A DNA stretch of 64,000 nucleotides from Campylobacter concisus (GCF_003048675.2 NZ_CP060707.1:186001-250000), one strand, 5' to 3'; shown: positions 26,724-34,785, counted from the stretch's first letter. Notes: generated by a model from the sequence alone, not told the origin. Made by a program: numbers and translations.

Positions 26724-27197
26724 TTAAAATGGTATATCTTGGCTATCGTAATCAACACAATCGACATCTATATCTGGCACGTCATTATATTGTGGTACGC
26801 TTTTGCGCTGCGCGTCTTGGCTTTGCTGTGACGTGCTGCTAACTTGATATGCGTTGCTTTTTTGTGGCTCGCCGTCTTTGCTACCTAGCATCTCCATACT
26901 CTCAACGGCGATTGAGTGCTTTGAGCGATTTTGTCCGTTTTGATCCGTCCATTGCTCAAATTTAAGCCGTCCTTCAATCAAAAGTTTTGATCCTTTTCTC
27001 AGATATTGGTTGGCAATCTCTGCGCCTTTACCAAAAAAGCTAATATCAATGAAGCAAGTATCCTCTTTTTTCTCTCCGTTGATAGCAAATTTATGGGTAG
27101 CGGCGATCGCACTTTTGCCTATCGCTGCACCGCTTGGAGTGTATCTAAGCTCAATATCTCTTGTTAAATTGCCAACTATTACTACTTTGTTAAACAT
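26724..27197 (-). CDS. ssb: Single-stranded DNA-binding protein
   Basis: A 157-residue SSB with an OB fold in residues 1-105 (MFNKVVIVGNLTRDIELRYT, FIDISFFGKGAEIANQYLRKG, LLIEGRLKFEQW), a Q/S-rich linker and the acidic tip DIPF that recruits replication partners. It is a prophage copy, separate from the host gene. It is in the leftward early operon and overlaps the upstream gene by eight bases. Confidence 0.96.
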   Translation of the reverse strand: MFNKVVIVGNLTRDIELRYTPSGAAIGKSAIAATHKFAINGEKKEDTCFIDISFFGKGAEIANQYLRKGSKLLIEGRLKFEQWTDQNGQNRSKHSIAVESMEMLGSKDGEPQKSNAYQVSSTSQQSQDAQRKSVPQYNDVPDIDVDCVDYDSQDIPF

Positions 27198-27429
27198 TTT
27201 TTGCCCCTATCTCGTTTAAATTAACCCCTTTTAAAATTTGTAGCACTAACGTCTCTTTGCCTGCGAATTTATCTTTTAATCTCGTGTCAAGTACGCTTTG
27301 CCAGTACTCATCAAGCTTCTTATTAAATTCTGCTATCACTTCATTTTTAGGGCGCAATGTCCTAACGTCTAGCTTGCGATCTATTTTGTCGCGTGAGTGA
27401 AATAGCGCGACCGCATCATCAAAAGTCAT
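27190..27429 (-). CDS. Early phage protein of unknown function
   Basis: A 79-residue soluble charged protein with no recognised domain. It sits between two early genes with overlapping or near-overlapping ends: its stop lies inside ssb, and its ATG follows the TAA of the small gene upstream by one base. The tight packing and a GGAG site support translation. Confidence 0.65.
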   Translation of the reverse strand: MTFDDAVALFHSRDKIDRKLDVRTLRPKNEVIAEFNKKLDEYWQSVLDTRLKDKFAGKETLVLQILKGVNLNEIGAKNV

Positions 27430-27430
27430 T

Positions 27431-27568
27431 TTAAGCTCCTAAGTCGTATTTGATCCAAGCAATATCTACTACTTTGCCGCCTACTTTTGAGACGATAAAG
27501 CCGTCACTACTAACATAATAAAATTTACTCCAAAACCTCGCCTTTTGTCCGTCAATAAATTTATACAT
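27431..27568 (-). CDS. Small early phage protein (45 residues)
   Basis: A 45-codon frame starting MYKFIDGQKARFW, with AGAGGAG upstream and a stop one base before the next early gene. It is rich in aromatic and basic residues. Position, ribosome site and operon spacing support a real gene; no family was recognised. Confidence 0.6.
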   Translation of the reverse strand: MYKFIDGQKARFWSKFYYVSSDGFIVSKVGGKVVDIAWIKYDLGA

Positions 27569-27578
27569 TTCAACTCCT

Positions 27579-28982
27579 CTATGATGCGTGATTTAAAAAT
27601 TTAGGTAGTGCCATTTTGATATTTGGCTTATACTCTGTCTTGTTTTGCGCGATCTGCTTTATCTCGTCAAGCACCAGCGCGCGCGTCTCATCGATCACAC
27701 TGCTCACCATTTTTAAGAATTCATCCTCTTTTCGCTTGATGTTTGCGAGTACGTTTATCTCTGCCTCGCTTGTCACGATATAGCAATCAACTTCTTTTTT
27801 CTGTCCATACCTATATACTCGGCGCAGCGCTTGAAAAAAGCCCTCGAAACTATCGCTAAGACTTGCAAATATTACGTTTTTGCAGTATTTTTGCCAGTTC
27901 ATACCAAAGCCTGCGATCTTTGGCTTTGTGATGAGTACTCTTATCTTGCCATTTGCAAAGTCGCTCATCATCTTAGCCTTATACTCATCCGTGTCACTAC
28001 CTTTGATCTCAACTGCGCCAGCTATTAGCTCTTTTAGTAATTTGCCCTCGTCGTTTAGCTCACACCATATAAGATAGTTTTCATCGCTATTATTTACGAT
28101 ATTAGCGACCGCCTCGCATCTATCCTCTAGGCTCTCTTTTTTTGCCTCTCGCCTCTCGCTTAGTGTTTGCGCTGAGGTTGCAAAAAGTGAAGTTTTTGGC
28201 TGATGCTCGACCTCGATATGGTGCATTTTTAGAGGCGGTAGTTTAAATTTAGAGTCTTCATCGAGACTATATCCTAGATCGCTAGGCTTTGTAAAAAACG
28301 CACTCCAAGAGCTTACAAAACGCCAAAACGGCTTTTGCGCATGACCTTTTAATATCCATTTCGATGTGTCGCTGCCATCATGGATAAAGTAAGTCGCCAG
28401 CATCTCGCTAAGGCTCATAACATTTAAAAATTCAGTATGGTTGCCTAGCTCAGTGTAATCATTTGGCGATGGTGTAGCGCTACAAGCGAGCTTATAAGGC
28501 GTGTGTTTAAAGCCCTCTATGATCATATCTCTACTCTTTGATGTGTAGCTTTTTATGCGGCTACTCTCGTCAAGCACAACGCCCACAAACTCATATAGGT
28601 TAAATTTATCCAGCTTTTCGTAGTTTGTGATATTTAAGCCATTGATAACATCCTCGCTGCTCTCACAAAATTTAACTTCATAACCTAGAAGCTCTTTGAT
28701 TTCATCGATACTTTGATGAGCGACCGCTAAAGGAGCGATGATAAGCACTGGCTTATGCTCTTTTTGCCACACTCTATAAGCCCACTCGCCTTGCATGGCT
28801 GTTTTGCCACTGCCAGTCATCGCAAATATTGCAAAATGCCCTTTTTTAAGGGCTAAATATACTAAATCCTTTTGATACTCAAAGAGCGCGCTATGCAAAT
28901 CCTCTCTTTTTATATCAACGCTTTTGAAATTTATCTTTTTCTCTTTTTGTCTTAAAAAACTTTCATAATCCAAAACACTCAT
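27579..28982 (-). CDS. Phage superfamily II helicase (SNF2/DEAD-like)
   Basis: A 467-residue helicase. Motif I is TGSGKT (56-61), motif II is DESS (about 137-140, variant of DEAD/DEAH), motif III is SATP (about 168), and the C-terminal RecA domain ends with motif VI (QALRRVYRYGQ, about 387-397). The RYGQ ending is typical of SNF2-type phage helicases. It probably unwinds DNA or remodels complexes at phage replication. It is in the early operon between small unknown genes. Confidence 0.88.
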   Translation of the reverse strand: MSVLDYESFLRQKEKKINFKSVDIKREDLHSALFEYQKDLVYLALKKGHFAIFAMTGSGKTAMQGEWAYRVWQKEHKPVLIIAPLAVAHQSIDEIKELLGYEVKFCESSEDVINGLNITNYEKLDKFNLYEFVGVVLDESSRIKSYTSKSRDMIIEGFKHTPYKLACSATPSPNDYTELGNHTEFLNVMSLSEMLATYFIHDGSDTSKWILKGHAQKPFWRFVSSWSAFFTKPSDLGYSLDEDSKFKLPPLKMHHIEVEHQPKTSLFATSAQTLSERREAKKESLEDRCEAVANIVNNSDENYLIWCELNDEGKLLKELIAGAVEIKGSDTDEYKAKMMSDFANGKIRVLITKPKIAGFGMNWQKYCKNVIFASLSDSFEGFFQALRRVYRYGQKKEVDCYIVTSEAEINVLANIKRKEDEFLKMVSSVIDETRALVLDEIKQIAQNKTEYKPNIKMALPKFLNHAS

Positions 28983-28991
28983 TTTTTATCC

Positions 28992-29270
28992 TTAATGTAA
29001 GCAACTTTGAAAAAAATCAGGCAAGGATCTAATCTCGCCATCATCAACTATCAAATCCCTAATCTCAAAATGCTCTTCTAGACTAAGCGACGCCATGAGT
29101 TTTGATAGCGTCTTAAGCCTCGTGATCTCAAAATCACTCCTTAATAAATCCATCTCTTTTTTGCCAAGCCTTGATAAAAAGAGCGCTTTATTTAAAGCGA
29201 TATATTTTTTAATCTCATCTTTACAAGCGTCTTTAGCTTTTTGCCTATATGGCTCAAATTTATCATCCAT
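28992..29270 (-). CDS. Early phage protein of unknown function
   Basis: A 92-residue mostly helical, charged protein. No family was recognised. It lies nine bases from each neighbour in the early operon, between the methyltransferase and the helicase genes. Confidence 0.6.
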   Translation of the reverse strand: MDDKFEPYRQKAKDACKDEIKKYIALNKALFLSRLGKKEMDLLRSDFEITRLKTLSKLMASLSLEEHFEIRDLIVDDGEIRSLPDFFQSCLH

Positions 29271-29279
29271 TTTTAGCCC

Positions 29280-30215
29280 CTAGAATAAGCTTTGTTCGCC
29301 TCGCTCACGAAGTGCAAGCTCGCAATTTTTACGAGCGACATAAAAATAAGACGGCTTAAGCTCGATGCCTATGCCTCTACGTCTCATTTTTAGAGCTTGA
29401 TAAACCTCCGACCCGATACCAAGAAACGGAGTAAATACGATGTCATTTTCATTGCTCCAAAGCTGTAAGGCGCGCTCGATAACGTCAAGTTGTAAAGGGC
29501 ATATATGCTTCTCGTCGTTGTCATCTCTACTGCCTTTCAGTGATAGAGTATTAGACTGATTTATATCCATCCATACTGGGCTTGCGTATCTTTGCCATAC
29601 TTCGATGCTGCCTCTGTTGAGGTTGCCTTTAGTCTCGTCAAATTTAGCTGTGATCGGCGTGCCATCTCCTGCGTAGTGATCAAAGCCGCCACTTATCGGC
29701 TCGGCATTGTCGCCTGGCTTTCTCATTGTGACGAGATAGTCGGCTATACCTTGCCTACACATCGCGCTATCTTTTACGATCTGCTTATGTAGTAGTCCGA
29801 GCGCTTTAGTGCGTTGCTGTGCTACAACTGGATCTTTCCAGATACACACCTCAGAGTGAAAAATAAACCCCACGCTCTCAAAAAGCTTTATAAGCTCACC
29901 TCTAAAATCACGGATGCCGATATAACCATCTTTAAATTTAGAATATGGCAAATTCATGCAGTGAAAACTCATCAAGCGCCCACTTTTAAGCACCCTAAAG
30001 AGCTCACGAGCCAAAAATTCAAAATGCACCATAAACTCGCCTTTGTCCGAGTTACCCATATCGCGATCCGAGTTTGAATAAGTATAAAGGCTATCAAATG
30101 GTGGCGAGTAGATAATATAATGCACGCTCTCATCCTCAAAGCCCTTTATCACTTCGCAGCTATCACCGTTATAAATAGCGTAATCATCGGCTACTACTTG
30201 ATCTAAAACGTCCAT
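29280..30215 (-). CDS. Phage DNA methyltransferase, beta class
   Basis: A 311-residue methyltransferase with the catalytic motif IV SPPF (37-40) near the N-terminus and the AdoMet-binding motif FLGIGSE (about 262-268) near the C-terminus, an order that defines the beta class. The SPPF form is more usual in N4-cytosine enzymes than the DPPY of N6-adenine enzymes, so N4-mC is the better guess. There is no restriction endonuclease nearby; it probably protects phage DNA against host restriction or controls early functions. Confidence 0.88.
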   Translation of the reverse strand: MDVLDQVVADDYAIYNGDSCEVIKGFEDESVHYIIYSPPFDSLYTYSNSDRDMGNSDKGEFMVHFEFLARELFRVLKSGRLMSFHCMNLPYSKFKDGYIGIRDFRGELIKLFESVGFIFHSEVCIWKDPVVAQQRTKALGLLHKQIVKDSAMCRQGIADYLVTMRKPGDNAEPISGGFDHYAGDGTPITAKFDETKGNLNRGSIEVWQRYASPVWMDINQSNTLSLKGSRDDNDEKHICPLQLDVIERALQLWSNENDIVFTPFLGIGSEVYQALKMRRRGIGIELKPSYFYVARKNCELALRERGEQSLF

Positions 30216-30216
30216 C

Positions 30217-30402
30217 TTACGCCCCTTTGCTCTTGATAAGCTCTAAAATCTCATCACGATCGACAAAAACACTTCTAGCAGTTACGGCGTAGCGCTTTAT
30301 GATGCCCTTTTGCGCCCATTTTTTGATCGTTATGATGCTTAAATTTAGCATCGCCGCCGCGTCCTTGTAGCTCATATAGTTTATTTTTTCTATTTTCATC
30401 AC
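30217..30402 (-). CDS. Small MerR/excisionase-like DNA-binding protein
   Basis: A 61-residue protein with an excisionase/MerR-type winged-helix pattern (YMSYKDAAAMLNLSIITIKKW, then RYAVTARSVFVDRDEI). It may be an excisionase or early regulator, though it is not beside the integrase. It overlaps the upstream gene by four bases. Confidence 0.75.
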   Translation of the reverse strand: MMKIEKINYMSYKDAAAMLNLSIITIKKWAQKGIIKRYAVTARSVFVDRDEILELIKSKGA

Positions 30403-30872
30403 TCGCCCTTTAAAAATCGCTCTTTGATCTGCAAATTCTCAAAAACTACACATATATGATTAGCTTTTGCGAATTCGTACTCCTCTTTTATCCCTTTGCT
30501 TTTGTCGTTATAAAGCACGTCGGCGATAAAGAGAAAATCGCACTTTTTAAGCTCACCAAAACACTTTTTCATAGCCTCATCGCGGCTTATATTAAGCTCG
30601 CCAAATTCCAAAACTGGCATAAAAAAGTTAAATTTCGAGCTAAAGATATGCTTAGCCCTATCTTGTGCTTTACCTGCTAAATAAAAGGCATCGCCAACGC
30701 TAAAGCCTGCATTTAGCACCGTATCATAGGGGCTTGCAACATATACTCTAAGCGTCTTTTCTGCTTTCATCGCGTAAGCCTCTCTCAAGTGTCTTATAGA
30801 GGGATAGCCCTCAACTAAATTTCTTAGCTCATCCTTGCTAAATGCAAATGCCGCTTTTTGTGTCTTATACAT
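30399..30872 (-). CDS. DUF4406 / nucleoside 2-deoxyribosyltransferase-like protein
   Basis: A 157-residue protein. Residues 40-150 resemble the nucleoside deoxyribosyltransferase-like Rossmann fold: VYVASPYDTV, a middle KKCFGELKKCDFLFIADVLY with the DFLFIAD strand, and SKGIKEEYEFAKANHI. Such proteins act on nucleotides or nucleosides in phages. The N-terminal 40 residues are a helical addition. Exact substrate unknown. Confidence 0.65.
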   Translation of the reverse strand: MYKTQKAAFAFSKDELRNLVEGYPSIRHLREAYAMKAEKTLRVYVASPYDTVLNAGFSVGDAFYLAGKAQDRAKHIFSSKFNFFMPVLEFGELNISRDEAMKKCFGELKKCDFLFIADVLYNDKSKGIKEEYEFAKANHICVVFENLQIKERFLKGE

Positions 30873-30882
30873 ACTCTGCCTT

Positions 30883-31758
30883 TTATGCGGATTTTGTAAA
30901 AGATAAGTGACGTCTATTATCTTTTAAAAACTCCACTTGCTCGCCAAGCACGCCAATATCAACGCCATAAGGATAAGCGTTGCCAGTTAGTCGGTTGATC
31001 ATCTCATCCATAACGGCGACATACTCCGCCAAGCGGTCATATTCTGCGTGATCTATAAATTTATCTTTGAGCTTAAAAGTAAGCTCTAGCCTATGCCATC
31101 CACTTAAGCTCTCATCTAGCTTTTGATGATGGTAGTTTGTTTGCTTCTCAAATTTGTCATAAAAGCAAATTTTCTTAAGTCCATAAAAACGCTCATAGCA
31201 GGCGTTAGCGTAAATGGTGCTCTTGTAGCTTATGAACTTGTCACCAAAACGATTAAGACGCTTTTTAAGCCACTCTTTTGAGCTTGCTCCTGCATGCTCG
31301 TCGCACTTAAAGTCATGAGCTATATCCCACTCGTAAGGTTTGAAGCGACGCAAAAATTTACTTAGCACTTTGTAAGTTTCTTTAAAAACTTCACGGCTAG
31401 GCTGGTAAAGCCCTGCAAATACCACTTTAATATAGTATCCATAGGGCTTTTTACGCTTTTTACAAAGATCGTTTAGCTCGTTTGAATTCTCAATTACGAT
31501 CATCGAGTTAGTTAAGCTCGTCACACCCTTTTTAAAGCTCACATAGCGGATTTTATATTTCACACCTTCAGGCAATAAAAGCGGCTCATCTGGTTTATCA
31601 GCTTTAAATTTATCTTTCACGTAAGTCGTGATCGCTTTGTTTCGGTTTATGCTGCGAAGCTTCGTGCTAAGCTCGATCTTGCGCATAAATTTTAAAAAGC
31701 TCGACTTTGACAAAATGAAACGATAAGCATCAATCCCAGTGCTAAAATTCAAAATCAA
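30883..31758 (-). CDS. Unrecognised early phage protein, possibly replication-related
   Basis: A 291-residue basic protein with many Tyr, Lys and Arg. The pattern SGWHRLELTFKLKDK (about 210-224) faintly recalls the strand seen in replication initiation factors of the Rep_trans/filamentous phage type, but the catalytic tyrosine context is not certain. It is the largest unknown in the early operon, and the prophage has no other obvious initiator. The function is a guess. Confidence 0.55.
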   Translation of the reverse strand: MILNFSTGIDAYRFILSKSSFLKFMRKIELSTKLRSINRNKAITTYVKDKFKADKPDEPLLLPEGVKYKIRYVSFKKGVTSLTNSMIVIENSNELNDLCKKRKKPYGYYIKVVFAGLYQPSREVFKETYKVLSKFLRRFKPYEWDIAHDFKCDEHAGASSKEWLKKRLNRFGDKFISYKSTIYANACYERFYGLKKICFYDKFEKQTNYHHQKLDESLSGWHRLELTFKLKDKFIDHAEYDRLAEYVAVMDEMINRLTGNAYPYGVDIGVLGEQVEFLKDNRRHLSFTKSA

Positions 31759-31798
31759 TCCTTTTATTTTTTTCTAGGTCTCAACGACCAACTAAAAA

Positions 31799-31870
31799 CT
31801 ATTTTGTATAAATCAATGCCACAGCTGCAATGCAGAGCATAAATAAGAATAAAAGATTTGGCGTTAGCAT
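31799..31870 (-). CDS. Possible 23-residue membrane peptide
   Basis: The ATG overlaps the end of the upstream gene (ATGCTAA) and GGAGAAAG lies just before it. It encodes one hydrophobic helix (LLFLFMLCIAAVALIY). Overlap and ribosome site favour expression; no homologue was recognised. Confidence 0.4.
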   Translation of the reverse strand: MLTPNLLFLFMLCIAAVALIYTK

Positions 31871-32088
31871 TCTTTCTCCTTTTTCAAAACGTCTTTAAGC
31901 TCATCCGTTAGTCGATCCAGTGTTTCAAGTGAGCTTTTACGCTCATCTTTTAGCTCTTTTAAACTCTCGTCCAAGTTTTTTGCACCTCTAAAATTGCCGC
32001 CTTTTGTCAGCTCGACCGCATAGCCAAGCGCCGCCATCGCTTCGATAAAGGCTAAAATTTCGCCTATATTTCTATCTTTTTGGCTCAT
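31864..32088 (-). CDS. Early phage protein, helical
   Basis: A 74-residue charged protein, with a C-terminal coiled-coil-like half (ESLKELKDERKSSLETLDRL). It sits 11 bases after the first gene of the early operon. No family recognised. Confidence 0.6.
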   Translation of the reverse strand: MSQKDRNIGEILAFIEAMAALGYAVELTKGGNFRGAKNLDESLKELKDERKSSLETLDRLTDELKDVLKKEKEC

Positions 32089-32099
32089 CTGTTGTCCTT

Positions 32100-32327
32100 T
32101 TAGCTTGCTTTGTTTTTATTTAGATAGATAGAGCCTGCACACGTGCCATCGCCTACTTTGGCGTTTGATGCACTTCGCCAGTCGATACCATCGTTTTCTA
32201 GTATTTTTGCATTTGCCTTACTCACATATCCGCCACTAAGTGCGTAATAAGCTATTCCCCTCATCTCGCAATAAGCCTTTAGCGTCCATCTCGTTTTGTC
32301 ATATATAAGCTGCGCTAGTGTTTTCAT
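32100..32327 (-). CDS. BcepMu gp16-like phage protein
   Basis: A 75-residue protein, first gene of the leftward early operon. The N-terminal half (LIYDKTRWTLKAYCEMRGI) and GGYVSKANAKILENDGI resemble the BcepMu gp16 family of small phage DNA-binding or regulatory proteins. Start about 80 bases from the operator-controlled promoter at 32417-32445, so it is the first product after induction. Confidence 0.65.
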   Translation of the reverse strand: MKTLAQLIYDKTRWTLKAYCEMRGIAYYALSGGYVSKANAKILENDGIDWRSASNAKVGDGTCAGSIYLNKNKAS

Positions 32328-32392
32328 CTTACACCTCTTGTTTTGTCTTTTTGTTTGGCGTCTTGTTTCTCATCATTTTTTACCCTTTTTGC

Positions 32393-32398
32393 TATAAT
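32393..32398 (+). promoter_or_regulatory. Extended -10 promoter of the repressor gene
   Basis: TGCTATAAT (TATAAT at 32393-32398) points toward the repressor gene; the predicted start near 32405 leaves a leader of about 80 bases that contains the operator. Repressor bound there could block its own transcript. Confidence 0.55.
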
Positions 32399-32416
32399 TG
32401 TTTTATTGATGAGTGA

Positions 32417-32445
32417 ATTATATGACACTTTTTGTCATATGTCAA
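32417..32445 (-). promoter_or_regulatory. Early lytic promoter with embedded operator
   Basis: On the minus strand TTGACA (32440-32445), 17 bases, TATAAT (32417-32422): a perfect sigma70 promoter firing leftward into the early operon. The arms ATATGACA and TGTCATAT (32420-32440, five-base centre) form a perfect palindrome occupying the spacer and overlapping both boxes, so a bound dimer would shut the promoter. A further ATATGACA half-site lies at 32461-32468, and ATGACAT begins within the repressor gene. Confidence 0.85.
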
Positions 32446-32482
32446 TTAAATTAAACTTAAATATGACAAAAAAAGGCGTAAA

Positions 32483-32866
32483 ATGAAAAAAAATGACATA
32501 AATTTAAAAGAAGTAAGAAAGCAAACTGGATTTACACAGCAAGAAGTAGCGGATAAGCTAGGGGTGTCGCTTAGAACATATCAAAGATATGAGATTGATG
32601 GCGACGGGGTGGATTACAAAAAACTAATGCAAATATCAAAAATATTAGGAGTTGATATGGGGCAAATAACTGGCGCTGTAGCGATAGGTAGTGGCAATAT
32701 ATCAATAAAAGGTAACGACAATCAAATCAATGAGCCACACAATCAAAAGCTCAACACACCGCTTTATAAAGAATTTGAAAAGTTGTATGAGGAGTATGGG
32801 AATAATACTATGTTGCTTTCTTTTATAGAAAAGCTGAAAAAAGTGAAAGAATTATCGGAGGGATAA
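32483..32866 (+). CDS. XRE-family phage repressor with GSxNI motif
   Basis: A 127-residue protein. Residues 8-60 are a classic HTH_3 fold (VRKQTGFTQQEVADKLGVSLRTYQRYE). There is no LexA-like protease domain; instead a 15-residue glycine-asparagine motif GSGNISIKGNDNQIN (69-83) precedes a short helical C-terminus. The lack of a self-cleavage domain fits induction by the antirepressor at 26021-26713 rather than by RecA. It is divergent from the early operon over a shared operator region and is followed two bases later by a membrane protein carrying the same motif. Confidence 0.9.
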   Translation: MKKNDINLKEVRKQTGFTQQEVADKLGVSLRTYQRYEIDGDGVDYKKLMQISKILGVDMGQITGAVAIGSGNISIKGNDNQINEPHNQKLNTPLYKEFEKLYEEYGNNTMLLSFIEKLKKVKELSEG

Positions 32867-32867
32867 A

Positions 32868-33176
32868 ATGAGTGCAGCTATTGATTTTTTTGGCAAATAT
32901 GGGATGGCCCTTGTAGTTATTGCTTTTTTTGCATTTATTTATATCAGCAATGTCAAAAGCGAGAGAGAACGCCACAAAAAGGAATACGAAGCAATAAGAA
33001 GAGAAGAAGTAAGTAGGATAAGCGATGGGGTAGCAGGGGGAATATTGGCTGTTTTTACAAATGAGGATTTTTTACAAGCGCTAAAAGATGGAGCGTATAT
33101 AAAAATAGATATAAATGTCGATGGCTCGCAAAACATAGTTATCGCAGGAAGTCACAATAACATCGCAAAGGAGTAA
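32868..33176 (+). CDS. Single-pass membrane protein sharing the repressor motif
   Basis: A 102-residue protein. A membrane helix (MALVVIAFFAFIYISNV, about 13-29) is followed by a basic coiled segment and, at the C-terminus, GSQNIVIAGSHNNIA (86-100), which matches the repressor's GSGNISIKGNDNQIN at eight of 15 positions. With a short N-terminus outside, the motif would be cytoplasmic. It starts one base after the repressor stop, with GGAGGG upstream. It may bind the repressor through the shared motif, or have a separate exclusion role. Function unknown. Confidence 0.7.
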   Translation: MSAAIDFFGKYGMALVVIAFFAFIYISNVKSERERHKKEYEAIRREEVSRISDGVAGGILAVFTNEDFLQALKDGAYIKIDINVDGSQNIVIAGSHNNIAKE

Positions 33177-33179
33177 AAA

Positions 33180-34085
33180 ATGGATAATCACCAAAGACCA
33201 GCACATGACGAAAATGGCAACATTATAAAGACAAATGATAGTTTTTTGGATGATCCAGCGCCAGACGTTGAATTTAAAGACAAAACTTTTGTTTTGACTG
33301 GGGTTTTTACAATAGCAGATAGATCGGAAGTTGCAAGAATGATACTAGAGCGTGGTGGCAAGACATCTAAGGCAGTAACCAGAAGCACGGATTATGTGGT
33401 GACCGCTGAAGTAGCTAGCAGTGCTTACGTCAATGGCAACTATGGCACAAAAATAAAAGAAGCAATAGATATTAAAAAACTAGGCATAAAAATTGCGATA
33501 ATCAGCGAACAACACTTTATAAAATTTATAAAAGATAGTGGTGTTATAAAAAAATTAGATAGCATGGAAATTCATAAAGACATAATCGAGGGGCATATGA
33601 TGCCTTTTAGGCAAAAAGATATACCAAAAGAAGATAGAACATTCTATGGCATAACGCTAGACCAAAACGAATTTTATACTGGATTACCTCTTGAAATAAT
33701 ATATAACCATAGCAATATGGGAATTATAAAAATCGATTTGAACTATCAATGTTATCATGATGGTTTTTTTATCGGAGATAACAAGCGATACGACATAAAA
33801 AGGATAATAAAGGCCATAGACAAAAGAAATGGCAAAGAGTTATCAAATAGTGAGTTGGTGGAGTATATCTTTAAAAATTTAGATGATGAGACTTTGATAA
33901 GTTTGTTTATAAAAGGCATTTTAAAAGATATGCCAAGCGCAAGAGCCTTATATAACGCAGGGTATAGATCGCTCAAAGAGATCGAAGTAGCAAGCGATGA
34001 TGAACTACTATCAATAAAAGGCATCAAGACAAAAAAGCTAAATGAGATAAGAGAATTCTTTAAAAATGGATGCAAATATATATAA
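33180..34085 (+). CDS. BRCT and helix-hairpin-helix domain protein
   Basis: A 301-residue protein. Residues about 29-115 are a BRCT domain of the DNA-ligase type (FKDKTFVLTGVF, ILERGGKTSKAVTRSTDYVV). The C-terminus (about 245-298) has helix-hairpin-helix motifs (SARALYNAGYRSLKEIEVAS, ELLSIKGIKTKKLNEI). The middle has no recognised fold. BRCT domains bind phosphoproteins or DNA ends, and HhH motifs bind DNA. It lies three bases after the membrane protein gene, so it is probably made with the repressor in the lysogen. Confidence 0.8.
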   Translation: MDNHQRPAHDENGNIIKTNDSFLDDPAPDVEFKDKTFVLTGVFTIADRSEVARMILERGGKTSKAVTRSTDYVVTAEVASSAYVNGNYGTKIKEAIDIKKLGIKIAIISEQHFIKFIKDSGVIKKLDSMEIHKDIIEGHMMPFRQKDIPKEDRTFYGITLDQNEFYTGLPLEIIYNHSNMGIIKIDLNYQCYHDGFFIGDNKRYDIKRIIKAIDKRNGKELSNSELVEYIFKNLDDETLISLFIKGILKDMPSARALYNAGYRSLKEIEVASDDELLSIKGIKTKKLNEIREFFKNGCKYI

Positions 34086-34605
34086 AATTTAACATCGCTC
34101 CGACAAATACGGCATATATTTCGGCTTAATCTCCGCTGAATATAAAGGATATATCTATGCCAAAAAAAGAGCGATAATTGCCGAGCTTATCGCTATGCTT
34201 ATGACCTTTTACAAATGCGTTTTAAGCATCAATTAAAAATCCCATCTCTTAATAGTGGCGTAATAGAGTAAAAAATTCTCATGGGTCCTCCTCAGCCCTT
34301 ATTTTTTTAGATGCGGTGCTTAACCGCGAAAAATGGGGTTATAATCGTTTTTAGGGCACTTCGTTATCGTTTTTGATAAAAATGGTTATTTTTAAGAAAG
34401 TGTATTTTTCTTAAATAAATATAAAAAAATGTGATATTTTTAGCGATAAAATAAAAAGAAGTTTAAAAAAATAAAAAAATAAAAAGTAAGTTTAAAAATG
34501 TCAAAACTATGTTTTAAAAAAAGAGCAACAAAAAGGGTCATCAAATTTATGGTATAGAATAGAGCGAAAAAAAGCATAATAAAAATTAAGATTTTATTTT
34601 TAAAT

Positions 34606-34631
34606 AAGCTTTGACTCATTAATCAAAGCTT
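34606..34631. terminator. Possible hairpin (terminator)
   Basis: Perfect nine-base arms AAGCTTTGA and TCAAAGCTT around an eight-base loop, within the non-coding stretch. No strong T tract follows. Confidence 0.35.
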
Positions 34632-34759
34632 TATTCCAGAATTGCTCTTATTTTGGAAAAATGTATAAAAGTTTTTGATTATTTTTGTTGAAGTTAAAAA
34701 AAGCTAAAAAAATTATGAGCAAAAAAAGGCTAAGGACATAAGAGAGTATAAGTATTTTA

Positions 34760-34785
34760 TACAAGGAGACAAATGTCTCCTTGTA
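34760..34785 (-). terminator. Strong hairpin after the GNAT-like gene pair
   Basis: Twelve-base perfect arms TACAAGGAGACA and TGTCTCCTTGTA with a two-base loop, 10 bases beyond the stop at 34796. The U tract is weak, but the stem is the strongest in the prophage. Confidence 0.6.

Noticed and set aside
26021-26767. Longer start for the antirepressor at 26767
   Set aside because: It would begin inside ssb and add a hydrophobic leader; MNEIITIS has a ribosome site and fits the family.
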